From contig NZ_CP141832.1 of NCBI RefSeq assembly GCF_043633585.1, forward strand, positions 744,001 to 808,000: a stretch of DNA of 64,000 bases. Direction: 5' to 3'. The notes beneath the pieces were generated by a model that was not told the DNA's origin, ran no database searches, and worked only from the letters and a program-made list of their open reading frames with translations. Position 1 is the stretch's first letter; each line of letters opens with the position of its first letter. The position numbers and the translations under genes are program-made. This DNA is from Lacrimispora sinapis. Its GTDB lineage: Bacteria > Bacillota > Clostridia > Lachnospirales > Lachnospiraceae. Of the stretch, positions 9,416 through 17,388 are shown in pieces.

Positions 9416-9492
9416 GCATATGTCTCCTTTTCCTGTAGTCATAATTCAATCCTATTCCAGGATAAGCAGTTCTATGATTCTGTAAGTATGAA

Positions 9493-9502
9493 ATACCGGT
9501 AT
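9493..9502. promoter_or_regulatory. Candidate DtxR-family operator
   Basis: A perfect 10-bp palindrome (ATACCGGTAT) lies midway in the 155-bp divergent region between the DtxR-type gene and feoA. Position fits a shared operator; sequence recognition is not established. Confidence 0.4.
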
Positions 9503-9570
9503 CCTCCATTGGAACAATATTTTCACTTGCTGCATATGTTAGGATATGGAAACTTGCGGAGGTAATCTGA

Positions 9571-9882
9571 ATGAAGGAAAAGGTATGTTTATCTGATTTA
9601 AAAAGAGGCCAGAAAGCGATTATCTCAAAACTGGCAGCTTACGATGACATGAGAAGACGGTTGCAGGATATCGGTCTGATCGAAGGTACGGTGGTGGAAT
9701 GCATGGGAAAAAGTCCTCTGGGGGACCCGACTGCATATTTAATAAGAGGAGCGGTAATCGCGCTTCGCAGCGAGGACGCAGGCCGTGTTCTGGTAGGGCC
9801 CCGTCCGGAAGAAGATATGACGCCTCATCAGGAAGAAGTGGCTGCAGCAGCGGTCAGCCAGGAGGAGGAGATATGGGACTAA
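9571..9882 (+). CDS. feoA: Ferrous iron transport protein A
   Basis: A 103-aa FeoA: a small SH3-like cytoplasmic protein that modulates FeoB. The typical segments LSDLKRGQKAIISKL, RRRLQDIGLIEGTVVECM and SPLGDPTAYLIRG are all seen, with an acidic C-terminal tail of about 25 residues beyond the usual domain. GGAGG lies upstream of the ATG. Its 3' end overlaps feoB by 10 bp (9873-9882), so the two are translationally coupled. Confidence 0.94.
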   Translation: MKEKVCLSDLKRGQKAIISKLAAYDDMRRRLQDIGLIEGTVVECMGKSPLGDPTAYLIRGAVIALRSEDAGRVLVGPRPEEDMTPHQEEVAAAAVSQEEEIWD

Positions 9883-11231
9883 GCAGGGATTCCGTAGGAA
9901 TCAAATCTGTGGACCTTGGACTGGAAATCAAGAAACGAAGTAAAACGGATAAAGTCATTGCTTTGGCGGGAAATCCCAATGTGGGTAAGAGTACGGTGTT
10001 CAACCAGCTGACTGGGATGAATCAGCACACGGGCAACTGGCCTGGAAAAACCGTAGCCAACGCCCAGGGCTATTGCAGTGACGGCAGTCAGGGATATGTA
10101 ATGGTCGATATCCCCGGCTGCTATTCCCTTATGGCACATTCTGCCGAAGAAGAGGTTGCCAGGGATTTTATCTGTTTTGAAAACCCGGATGCGGTGGTGG
10201 TGGTCTGTGATGCCACCTGTCTGGAGCGAAATTTAAATCTGGTCCTGCAGGTTCTGGAAGCCTCGCCTCATGCCGTGGTCTGCGTCAATTTGATGGATGA
10301 GGCGAAAAAAAAGAAGATCAGCCTCCGGCTTGATCTTTTGGAAGAGCGTCTTGGCGTGCCGGTGGCGGGGACCGCGGCAAGAAGCAAAAAGGGGCTGGAT
10401 CAGCTTTATTCCGGCCTAAAACGCTGTCTGGAAGAAAAAGAAGAAGGAATGGAACGTCCTGTTCTCATTTGTTATCCGGAATACATTGAAGAAGCAATTA
10501 CAAAGCTAACCCCAGTGGTAGAAAACATATCAGATATTAATGTCAACACCCGCTGGCTCTGTGCCAGACTTTTAGATTCCAATGAAAATCTTATGGGCGC
10601 TGTAAAAAAATATCTAAAACCGGTTGCAGAATCAAAAGAAGTGAGAGCCTGTCTGGAAGAACTGAGGAGAGAATGGAAGGACAGAGGGATTGATCAGGAA
10701 AAAATAAGTGATGATATGGCTTCCGCCTTTGTTAAGAAAGCGGAATATTTATGTACAGGAGTGGTGATTTACGAAAACCAGACCTACAACCGGAAAGACC
10801 GGAAACTGGATTGGCTCTTTACCAGCAAAATTACGGGGTTTCCCATTATGTTTCTGGTTTTGCTTTGCATCTTCTGGCTCACCATAACCGGAGCCAATTA
10901 TCCGTCTCAGTTTTTGAGCAAGGTATTGTTTGGCCTGGAGGACTGGCTGGCCCGGACTGCAGACTGGGCCGGTGTGCCGGCTGTCATATCCAACCTTTTG
11001 ATTCACGGCGTTTACCGGGTCCTTGCCTGGGTCGTGTCCGTCATGCTTCCGCCTATGGCCATATTTTTCCCACTGTTCACCCTTTTGGAAGATTTTGGTT
11101 ACCTTCCCAGAGTGGCTTTTAATTTAGACCGCTGTTTTAAACGGTGTTCCGCCTGCGGGAAGCAGGCACTGACCATGTGTCAAAGGAAATCTATGCTTTT
11201 TTCGGACCGGAAACGGCCATTCTTCTCTTGA
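9873..11231 (+). pseudogene. feoB: FeoB, N-terminal part (gene interrupted by a 4.8-kb element)
   Basis: The first 434 residues of the ferrous iron permease FeoB. The G-protein domain is intact: G1 GNPNVGKST, switch region GNWPGKTV, G3 DIPGCYS and G4 NLMD, followed by the helical spacer and the first membrane segments. The frame reaches the conserved QALTMC segment, crosses a junction at 11174-11179, and runs only about 17 foreign codons to a stop at 11229-11231. The remaining 281 residues lie in frame at 16013-16858. As found, FeoB is split just inside its transporter core and is probably inactive unless the insert is excised. The start at 9873 (after GGAGGAGGAG) is preferred over an upstream frame extension. 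Confidence 0.93.
11174..11196 (+). repeat. attL: core CATGTG plus left recombinase arm
   Basis: Core 11174-11179 followed by a 17-bp arm (11180-11196). The arm matches the reverse complement of the right arm (15995-16011) at 13 of 17 positions, as expected for recombinase-binding sites flanking the crossover. Confidence 0.75.
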
Positions 11232-11276
11232 CACATTTTCCTCAAAATGGTATAGTTACAACATCAAACTGTAACT
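11228..11276 (+). promoter_or_regulatory. Strong promoter with overlapping dyad, driving the element cargo
   Basis: TTGACA (11228-11233), a 17-bp spacer and TATAGT (11251-11256) form a near-consensus sigma-A promoter just inside the left end. A perfect 7-bp inverted repeat, AGTTACA (11254-11260) and TGTAACT (11270-11276), overlaps the -10 and start site and is a candidate operator. The -35 overlaps the stop codon of the truncated feoB frame. Confidence 0.75.
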
Positions 11277-11349
11277 AAAAATAGTACAGAAATTTTGGCT
11301 AAAAGCCGTATTATTTTTTTACAGAAGGGTAAAAAAGGAGGTACTGTGA

Positions 11350-12618
11350 GTGGGTTTTTCAATTGATGTGAGTGTTCCCGTTTTGACCGTATTTCTGCAG
11401 GGAATCGTAAGCTTTCTCTCCCCCTGTGTCCTTCCTCTGATTCCGCTTTATATCGGATATTTGTCGGGAGGGACAGGAAGGACCGGAGAAGATGGACATA
11501 TCCATTACGACCGCAGAAAGGTCATGCTTCACACCATTTGTTTTGTCATCGGAATCAGCTTTGCATTTTTTCTGCTGGGATTTTCCGTTTCTGCCTTAGG
11601 CAGCTTTTTTAAATCCAATCAGCTGCTGTTTGCCAGAGCCGGAGGCATTTTGATTTTTCTGTTTGGTCTGTATCAATTGGGGGTGTTTGGAACCTCTTCT
11701 GTGTTGGAGAGAGACCGGAGACTTCCGTTATCCCTGGATAAATTTGCCATGTCTCCCCTTACCGCACTTCTTATGGGATTCACCTTTAGCTTTGCCTGGA
11801 CGCCATGTGTGGGCCCGGCGCTGGCCAGTGTACTCATTATGGCTACTTCCGCTTCTACAAAGGCATTGGGCTTCGCCCTGATCGGCGTATATACCTTGGG
11901 GTTTGTCCTTCCCTTTCTGGCAGTCGGATTCTTTACAACAACCGTTCTGGAATTTTTCAAAACCCATCGGGATATAACCAAATATATGGGAAAGCTGGGC
12001 GGAGTGCTGATGCTGTTTATGGGGATACTCATGTTCACCGGAAAGATGAATGCAGTGAGCGGATATCTCTCTTCTCTTCCTATTCCATCCGTAACACAAG
12101 AGCAGGAGACAGAGGAACCCTCTGCGGCAAACGAGACCCCTCCGGAAACGGAAACGGAAGAGGAACAAAAGCCCCTTCCAGCCGTTGATTTCACATTAAA
12201 AGATCAGTTTGGAACGATCCACTCCCTGTCTGATTATAAAGGCAAGACCATATTCCTTAATTTCTGGGCGACCTGGTGTCCTCCCTGCCGTGCGGAGATG
12301 CCGGATATCCAGAAGCTGTATGAGACCCAGGATACGGAAGGCGATAACGCGGTGATTATTCTTGGAGTAGCAGCACCAAACTACGGAACCGAAAAAGACG
12401 AACAGGGAATCAGGGATTTCTTAAAAGAGAATGGATATACGTATCCGGTACTCATGGATACAGATGCAGAACTATTTGAAGCTTACGGCATTTATTCCTT
12501 TCCCACCACCTATATGATCGACCGGGAGGGAAATGTATTTGGATATGCCAGCGGGCAGTTATCAATGGATATGATGCACAGCATTATTGAACAGACACTG
12601 AAAGGAGAGCGGGATTAA
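11350..12618 (+). CDS. CcdA-type thiol transporter fused to a TlpA-like thioredoxin
   Basis: A 422-aa fusion. Residues ~1-235 are a six-helix CcdA/DsbD transmembrane domain with its two conserved cysteines (FLSPCVLPLIP and SFAWTPCVGPA), which carries electrons from cytoplasmic thioredoxin across the membrane. An acidic Glu/Thr-rich linker (~245-275) leads to an extracellular TlpA/ResA-like thioredoxin domain with the WCPPC active site. The protein would reduce disulfides or peroxides outside the membrane. The GTG start at 11350 lies 8 nt after AAGGAGG. It is the first cargo gene of the element in feoB, 4 bp from the next gene. Confidence 0.9.
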   Translation: MGFSIDVSVPVLTVFLQGIVSFLSPCVLPLIPLYIGYLSGGTGRTGEDGHIHYDRRKVMLHTICFVIGISFAFFLLGFSVSALGSFFKSNQLLFARAGGILIFLFGLYQLGVFGTSSVLERDRRLPLSLDKFAMSPLTALLMGFTFSFAWTPCVGPALASVLIMATSASTKALGFALIGVYTLGFVLPFLAVGFFTTTVLEFFKTHRDITKYMGKLGGVLMLFMGILMFTGKMNAVSGYLSSLPIPSVTQEQETEEPSAANETPPETETEEEQKPLPAVDFTLKDQFGTIHSLSDYKGKTIFLNFWATWCPPCRAEMPDIQKLYETQDTEGDNAVIILGVAAPNYGTEKDEQGIRDFLKENGYTYPVLMDTDAELFEAYGIYSFPTTYMIDREGNVFGYASGQLSMDMMHSIIEQTLKGERD

Positions 12619-12622
12619 TACT

Positions 12623-14134
12623 ATGGATAAAAACAGGGCAAAAAGGCTTCGGTCCAGAAGAAGAAACAGAAAGATCGCTTATGGGGTATTGACATTATCC
12701 GTCCTGACATCTGTCTGGTTATTATATTCTAATGTATTCTCAGCCAGTCCGACGAATACAGACAGGAAAAAAGACGGAAGCGGACAGGAAATAAGTGAAC
12801 AGACCGCAGATTTATCGAAAAAGCTGAAATCCGCCAAAATCGGAACCACGGATCTGACAGGTCTTACCATTCAGGAGGCGGAAGACACCATCGAGGAACG
12901 GTATCAGTGGGAGCTGATGGTAAACAACGGTTCAGACAGCGTATTGCTGGATAATCTCATAGACAGCCAGATTAAGGATATCAAAAGAAAGCTGGAAGAG
13001 ACGTCTCCCGACGAGACGCAGGAGTATCATATTGATTATGAAGCGATGCGGGAACCATTTACCAGACAGGCGGCGGAATTGGCCGGGAAATGGAAGGAAA
13101 GCCCGGTAAATGCAGAACTGGAATCCTTTGATAAGGAAACCGGAACTTACCGCTATACCCAGGGTAAGAACGGACGAACCCTGGACCAGGAAAAGCTGGT
13201 GGAGCAGCTGATGGAGGCCGTGAAAGCAGAGGATTATCAGGCGGAGATACAAGCGGAGTTTGACCAGACACTCCCGGACAGGACCCAGGTTCAGGCAAAA
13301 GAACAGTACCGGGTTATAGGAACCTTTACCACCACCACCACAAATAATAAGAACAGGAACAAAAATATCAGCCTGGCGGTGGACGCTATCAATGGAATGG
13401 TTTTAAAACCGGGGGAAGAATTTTCCTTTAACAATGCCACCGGAAACCGGACCAGGGAAAAAGGATACCAGCCGGCAGGCGCATACCGCAACGGCGTGCT
13501 GATCGAGGAACCTGGCGGAGGAGTCTGCCAGGTCTCCACTACCTTGTATCATTCCATCATAGAAAGCGGATTTAAGACTACGGAGCGCAATTCCCATAGC
13601 TTTGCACCTGCTTACGTGGAAAAAGGACAGGACGCCATGGTCAGCTTTGACGGATATGCGGGACCGGATTTAAAGTTTAAGAACACCAGCAGCAGTTCCA
13701 TTGTTATCCGTGCTTCCCTGGATGGAAGGACCCTAAAGATTTCCATCGTAGGCATTCCGTTTCTAAAAGACGGCGAAAAGGTAACCATTCGTTCCCAGAA
13801 GGTAAGGGATTTGGAGCCTGTGACACCGGTTTATGAAGAAAATCCCTCCCTTCCTTTTGGAACAGAAAAAATCGTTGACAAAGGAAGCACAGGCAGCGTC
13901 TATAAGAGCTACCGTGTCCTGAAAAAGGGAGATACGGTTATGAAGGAAGAACCGCTTCATAACAGCACGTACAAAGGAAAGCCAGCAGTCATCCAGAGAA
14001 ATACCACTCACAAGCCGGTTGAAACAGAGCCAGAGACTACGGCAGAGACCCAGCCGGAGACAACCGCTCCGGAGATTCATGGCCCGGGTGCTGCTCTGCC
14101 CCCTGCCGAAGCGCCAGAGCAGCCGCAGGTGTAA
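12623..14134 (+). CDS. VanW/YoaR-family cell-wall-associated protein
   Basis: A 503-aa protein with a single N-terminal membrane anchor (about residues 18-38), putative peptidoglycan-binding repeats (~60-220) and the VanW domain at ~225-380 with its signature NNATGNRTREKGY and GGGVCQVSTTLYHS. A G5-like segment follows, then a Thr/Pro/Glu-rich tail. VanW-type proteins are common surface proteins of clostridia with poorly defined function; despite the name they do not by themselves give vancomycin resistance. It forms one transcription unit with the CcdA-TlpA gene and ends at a terminator. Confidence 0.85.
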   Translation: MDKNRAKRLRSRRRNRKIAYGVLTLSVLTSVWLLYSNVFSASPTNTDRKKDGSGQEISEQTADLSKKLKSAKIGTTDLTGLTIQEAEDTIEERYQWELMVNNGSDSVLLDNLIDSQIKDIKRKLEETSPDETQEYHIDYEAMREPFTRQAAELAGKWKESPVNAELESFDKETGTYRYTQGKNGRTLDQEKLVEQLMEAVKAEDYQAEIQAEFDQTLPDRTQVQAKEQYRVIGTFTTTTTNNKNRNKNISLAVDAINGMVLKPGEEFSFNNATGNRTREKGYQPAGAYRNGVLIEEPGGGVCQVSTTLYHSIIESGFKTTERNSHSFAPAYVEKGQDAMVSFDGYAGPDLKFKNTSSSSIVIRASLDGRTLKISIVGIPFLKDGEKVTIRSQKVRDLEPVTPVYEENPSLPFGTEKIVDKGSTGSVYKSYRVLKKGDTVMKEEPLHNSTYKGKPAVIQRNTTHKPVETEPETTAETQPETTAPEIHGPGAALPPAEAPEQPQV

Positions 14135-14147
14135 GGCCGGATAAAAA

Positions 14148-14185
14148 AGTCAGTATTTTGCTAAGGCAGAATGCTGGCTTTTTTT
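14148..14185 (+). terminator. Intrinsic terminator after the VanW-type gene
   Basis: Arms 14148-14161 and 14166-14179 pair with several G-U wobbles, followed by a run of Ts. It separates the cargo from the recombinase unit. Confidence 0.7.
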
Positions 14186-14248
14186 GAAAACTTTGAAAAC
14201 GTATATCGTACAAGCCGGACGGAATAAGATTTTCCAGGAGGTGTTCCC

Positions 14249-14392
14249 ATGGATACGATCAATCATGCGACCGATGAGAAAAAGCTTACCGACGTAAAGG
14301 TGGAACGGATCTACGTTGGAGAGAAGACGGCAAAGCAGCTGGTCCTGGAACTTCTTAAAAAACGAAGGGAATCCGGAGGGCAATTTTCATGA
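14249..14392 (+). CDS. 47-aa protein translationally coupled to the recombinase (TnpW-like by position)
   Basis: A small ORF with a clear CAGGAGG site before its ATG, ending in the ATGA overlap with the recombinase start. The protein is charged, with a VERIYVGEKTAKQLVLELL helix-like core and a basic KKRRES tail. Small ORFs (TnpW and similar) commonly sit just before large serine recombinases of clostridial elements and may act as directionality or accessory factors. I see no decisive sequence signature, so the role is inferred from position only. Confidence 0.6.
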   Translation: MDTINHATDEKKLTDVKVERIYVGEKTAKQLVLELLKKRRESGGQFS

Positions 14393-15990
14393 GCCCGGAA
14401 TATCAGGCCGGCTTATATATGCGGCTTTCCAGGGATGACGGAGCCGGTGAGAGCGCCAGCATCAGTACCCAGAGAAAAATGCTCCGTTCCTATGCAAAGG
14501 AACATGGGTTTGTAGTTTACGGGGAATACGTGGATGACGGCTTCAGCGGCACCAGCTTTCAACGCCCTGCATGGGAACGGCTCATCAGCGATATTGAAGC
14601 CAAAAGAGTGAATCTGGTGATTACCAAGGATTTGTCCCGCCTCGGCAGGGATTATATTTTAACCGGGCAATTTACGGAAATCTATTTTCCGGCTAAAAAA
14701 GTACGCTATATTGCCATCAACGATGGGTATGATTCCGATAGTCCCTTAAATGATATTGCTCCATTTAAAAATATAGTCAATGAAATGTATGCGAGGGACA
14801 CGTCAAAAAAGATCCGCAGCGCGTTTCAGACCAAGATCAGGGAAGGCGCCTTTATCGGCAATTTTGCCCCATACGGATACCAAAAGGACCCTGTAAATAA
14901 AAATCATCTGGTAATTGATCCCATAACAGCTCCCATTGTCCGGGAAATCTTTGAACGGGCGGACCGGGGAGAATCCCCCTCCACAATCGCCGATGCCTTA
15001 AATCAGAGACAGGTACTGACACCCGCCATGTACCGCTGTATCAGACACCCTTATCTGCAGCCGGCTGAGCCCTCCGGCCGGAAGGGGTGGACCTCAGGGA
15101 CCATTTGCAAAATGCTTAAAAATGCCGTTTACCTGGGTCATGTCGTGCAGGGAAAGACCTCCAAGCTTTCCTTTAAAAGCAACATCACCCTTTCTCACCC
15201 GAAAGAAGAATGGGTGGTGGTAAAACATATGCATGAGCCACTTATTTCCCAGGACGTATTTGAACGGATTAAAAGAAGGAGTGTCCCTCGGAAAAATCTT
15301 CGGGAAACAGATTTTATCAATGCTTTTTCCGGAATTGCCGTATGCGGGGACTGCAAAAGAAACATGTCTGTCACAGGAAAAAAAGGAAAGCCCCGGTCTT
15401 ACCGCCTGGTATGCGGAGGATATAAGCAGTATGGAACCAAAAAATGCACCAGTCATTCTATAGACTATGATCTTTTATATGAGACGGTATTAAAAGAAAT
15501 CAAAGATTTACTTGATCTTACGAAGCAGGAAAAAGAGGAGATTAAAAGAAAACTTAGGCAGTCGGAATCCATAAAAAAAGAAACCTTTGAAGAACGGTCA
15601 GCGGCACCATTAAAAAAGCGGAACCGAGAGATTTCCCGTATCATTGGTCAGCTCTATGAGGATAAAGTGAACCAGAGAATCAGTGAAGAACGCTTTTATG
15701 AAATGCTGGCTTCTTTGGAAAAAGAGCAAAAGGAGATTACGGCAGGATTACGGTCTTTAACGGAAAGAAATGCTGAAAGGGAACCTGGGGAACAGGTGCA
15801 GACGTGTCAGGGAGAAGAGCTTTTCAAAGAGATATCAGGCGAAAGAAAACTGACCAGGGATTTCATCGGAAAATTTATTGAAAAAATCGAAATATGTCAG
15901 AGCCGAGAGGACGTTCATGAGGGGAAATGCCGCAGGTGTCAGACCATCCGGATCTACTTCAGGACCAATGGTCCGTCACAAGAAGAATGA
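14389..15990 (+). CDS. Large serine recombinase (resolvase/invertase family integrase)
   Basis: A 533-aa site-specific recombinase. The resolvase domain (1-~150) carries the nucleophile Ser14 in YMRLSRDD and the downstream motifs TKDLSRLGRDY and INDGYDSD. A recombinase domain (~165-270) and a zinc-ribbon with CGDCKRNM and a later Cys pair (~315-360) follow, then a long coiled-coil (~370-470) typical of integrases that control directionality. It would cut both strands at the CATGTG core through 5'-phosphoserine links. The stop is 21 bp from the right core, the usual position for an integrase beside its attachment site. Confidence 0.95.
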   Translation: MSPEYQAGLYMRLSRDDGAGESASISTQRKMLRSYAKEHGFVVYGEYVDDGFSGTSFQRPAWERLISDIEAKRVNLVITKDLSRLGRDYILTGQFTEIYFPAKKVRYIAINDGYDSDSPLNDIAPFKNIVNEMYARDTSKKIRSAFQTKIREGAFIGNFAPYGYQKDPVNKNHLVIDPITAPIVREIFERADRGESPSTIADALNQRQVLTPAMYRCIRHPYLQPAEPSGRKGWTSGTICKMLKNAVYLGHVVQGKTSKLSFKSNITLSHPKEEWVVVKHMHEPLISQDVFERIKRRSVPRKNLRETDFINAFSGIAVCGDCKRNMSVTGKKGKPRSYRLVCGGYKQYGTKKCTSHSIDYDLLYETVLKEIKDLLDLTKQEKEEIKRKLRQSESIKKETFEERSAAPLKKRNREISRIIGQLYEDKVNQRISEERFYEMLASLEKEQKEITAGLRSLTERNAEREPGEQVQTCQGEELFKEISGERKLTRDFIGKFIEKIEICQSREDVHEGKCRRCQTIRIYFRTNGPSQEE

Positions 15991-15994
15991 AACG

Positions 15995-16017
15995 GCATAA
16001 ATTTCCCCTGTCATGTG
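15995..16017 (+). repeat. attR: right recombinase arm plus core CATGTG
   Basis: Arm 15995-16011 is an imperfect inverted copy (13/17) of the left arm; core 16012-16017 is identical to the left core. After it, feoB resumes in frame. Confidence 0.75.
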
Positions 16018-16858
16018 CATGGGCTTTGGCTGCAATGCGGCAGGGATCGTCGGGTGCCGGATTATTGATTCCCCAAGAGAACGGTTGATTGCTATGATCA
16101 CCAACAATTTTGTCCCTTGTAACGGGCGGTTTCCCACCATGATCGCCATTATTACCATGTTTTTTGTAGGAGGGGCCACCGGTTTATTTTCCTCTGTTTT
16201 ATCGGCTGCCATCTTATCCGGAGTGATTGTTCTTGGGATTCTGACTACGTTGGTGATTTCAAAGGTACTTTCCGTTACTATTTTAAAGGGGATCCCCTCA
16301 TCCTTTACGCTGGAGCTGCCGCCATACCGGAGGCCCCAGGTGGGGAAAGTCATTGTGCGATCCATTTTTGACCGTACCTTATTTGTGCTGGGCCGTGCCG
16401 TAATCGTTGCGGCTCCCGCCGGTATGGTCATCTGGCTTATGGCCAATTTAACCGTTGGAGATGCCACCCTGCTGTCCCTCTGCTCCGGATTTTTAGACCC
16501 GTTTGCTCAAATGATTGGATTAGATGGCGTCATTTTGCTGGCGTTTATTCTTGGTTTTCCGGCAAACGAGATCGTGGTTCCCATTATTATCATGGCTTAT
16601 ATGGCGGAAGGAAAACTTCTGGAAATTGATGATTTGTCTGTATTGAAAAATCTTCTGGTGGCCAATGGCTGGACCTGGATCACAGCGGTCAGCACCCTGC
16701 TGTTTTCTCTGATGCACTGGCCCTGTTCGACCACCTGTCTTACCATCAGAAAGGAAACCCAGAGTATGAAATGGACCATAGTTTCCTGGCTGGTCCCCAC
16801 CATAACCGGCGTTCTCGTATGCTTTGTGTTCACCACCGTTGCCAGGGCCTTTGTGTAA
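16013..16858 (+). pseudogene. feoB: FeoB, C-terminal part (second half of the interrupted gene)
   Basis: The last 281 residues of FeoB, starting at the conserved MCMGFGCNAAGIVGCRIID segment and covering the second Gate domain and remaining helices (e.g. GFPANEIVVPIIIMAY, LFSLMHWPCSTTCLTI). Together with the 434 residues before the insert the total is 715 aa, normal for FeoB. The first codon here happens to be ATG, but there is no ribosome binding site before it, so independent translation is unlikely. No frameshift or nonsense mutation is seen, which suggests that the gene is still under selection and that excision may occur. Confidence 0.92.
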
Positions 16859-16922
16859 TGTTTAAACGTTCTCCGTTCTGTCCACAATCATAGTAGACTA
16901 TTTAGTGAAAGGAGGGAGAAGC

Positions 16923-17150
16923 GTGAATCGGAGTTACCGCGTTTACGCCCTGTCGGACCGGAGAAAAGCCAGAAGTATTGTAAAGGAAATCTCCAAAGTC
17001 GACGGAGTGCAGGGGATACAAATTTCAGATGATTTAAAAGAAATGAGCATTAAAATGGAAACCGGAAAAACGACCGCTGTCATGGAGCGGGTGGTAAACA
17101 TCTGCAACCGCATCTCTTACGGCTGTGAAGTAAAATACAAGTTCACATAG
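16923..17150 (+). CDS. Small HMA-like protein downstream of feoB
   Basis: A 75-aa protein of unknown function. The GTG at 16923 follows AAAGGAGGGAG; an earlier in-frame GTG at 16905 would overlap that site. The predicted strand-helix-strand-strand-helix-strand order (RSYRVYALSD, RKARSIVKEISKVDGVQGI, MSIKME, VMERVVNICNRI) resembles a ferredoxin-like HMA fold but without the CxxC metal site. It lies 64 bp after feoB with no terminator between, so it belongs to the feo operon and may be an accessory factor. Confidence 0.65.
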   Translation: MNRSYRVYALSDRRKARSIVKEISKVDGVQGIQISDDLKEMSIKMETGKTTAVMERVVNICNRISYGCEVKYKFT

Positions 17151-17172
17151 CCCTTGTTTATAGGAAACTGCC

Positions 17173-17216
17173 AAACGCCGCGGGATACTGAAATCCAGTA
17201 TATCCGTGGCGTTTTC
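17173..17216 (+). terminator. Terminator of the feo operon
   Basis: Arms of about 18 bp (17173-17190 and 17195-17214, small mismatches) around an AAAT loop, followed by TTTTCC. Confidence 0.8.
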
Positions 17217-17388
17217 CATTGCGTCAAATCCAGTATTTGTAAACTTTAGATATAGTTTGTAAAGCTTTGGAAAAGTCACTTGAATAATGAAGCCGTTGGA
17301 TTTATTCTGGGGAGGTGAGAAGTACTTCCATCATGGTATAAAAAAGCAATCACGCAAAAATGAGCGTGGCAACTAGGAGGAATGATGT

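Larger units (their letters stand above)
11174..16017 (+). mobile_element. 4.84-kb serine-recombinase element inserted in feoB
   Basis: The element lies between two copies of CATGTG (11174-11179 and 16012-16017), 4838 bp apart. It holds a promoter, a CcdA-TlpA fusion, a VanW-type protein, a terminator, a 47-aa ORF and a large serine recombinase whose stop is 21 bp from the right core. Joining the flanks at the core gives ATG TGC ATG GGC, which exactly restores the conserved FeoB MCMGFGCNA segment without base loss. The ends are imperfect inverted repeats. No conjugation or phage structural genes are present, so it is a small integrative or excisable unit. Its coding regions do not look compositionally foreign. 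Confidence 0.9.

Noticed and set aside
9873..11231. FeoB stop at 11231 as a simple nonsense or frameshift mutation
   Set aside because: The missing C-terminal codons are found in frame at 16013 next to a matching core sequence and a recombinase, so it is an insertion.
12623..14134. VanW-type protein as a vancomycin-resistance gene
   Set aside because: No vanH, vanA/B or vanX ligase genes are near; VanW domains are common in clostridial surface proteins.
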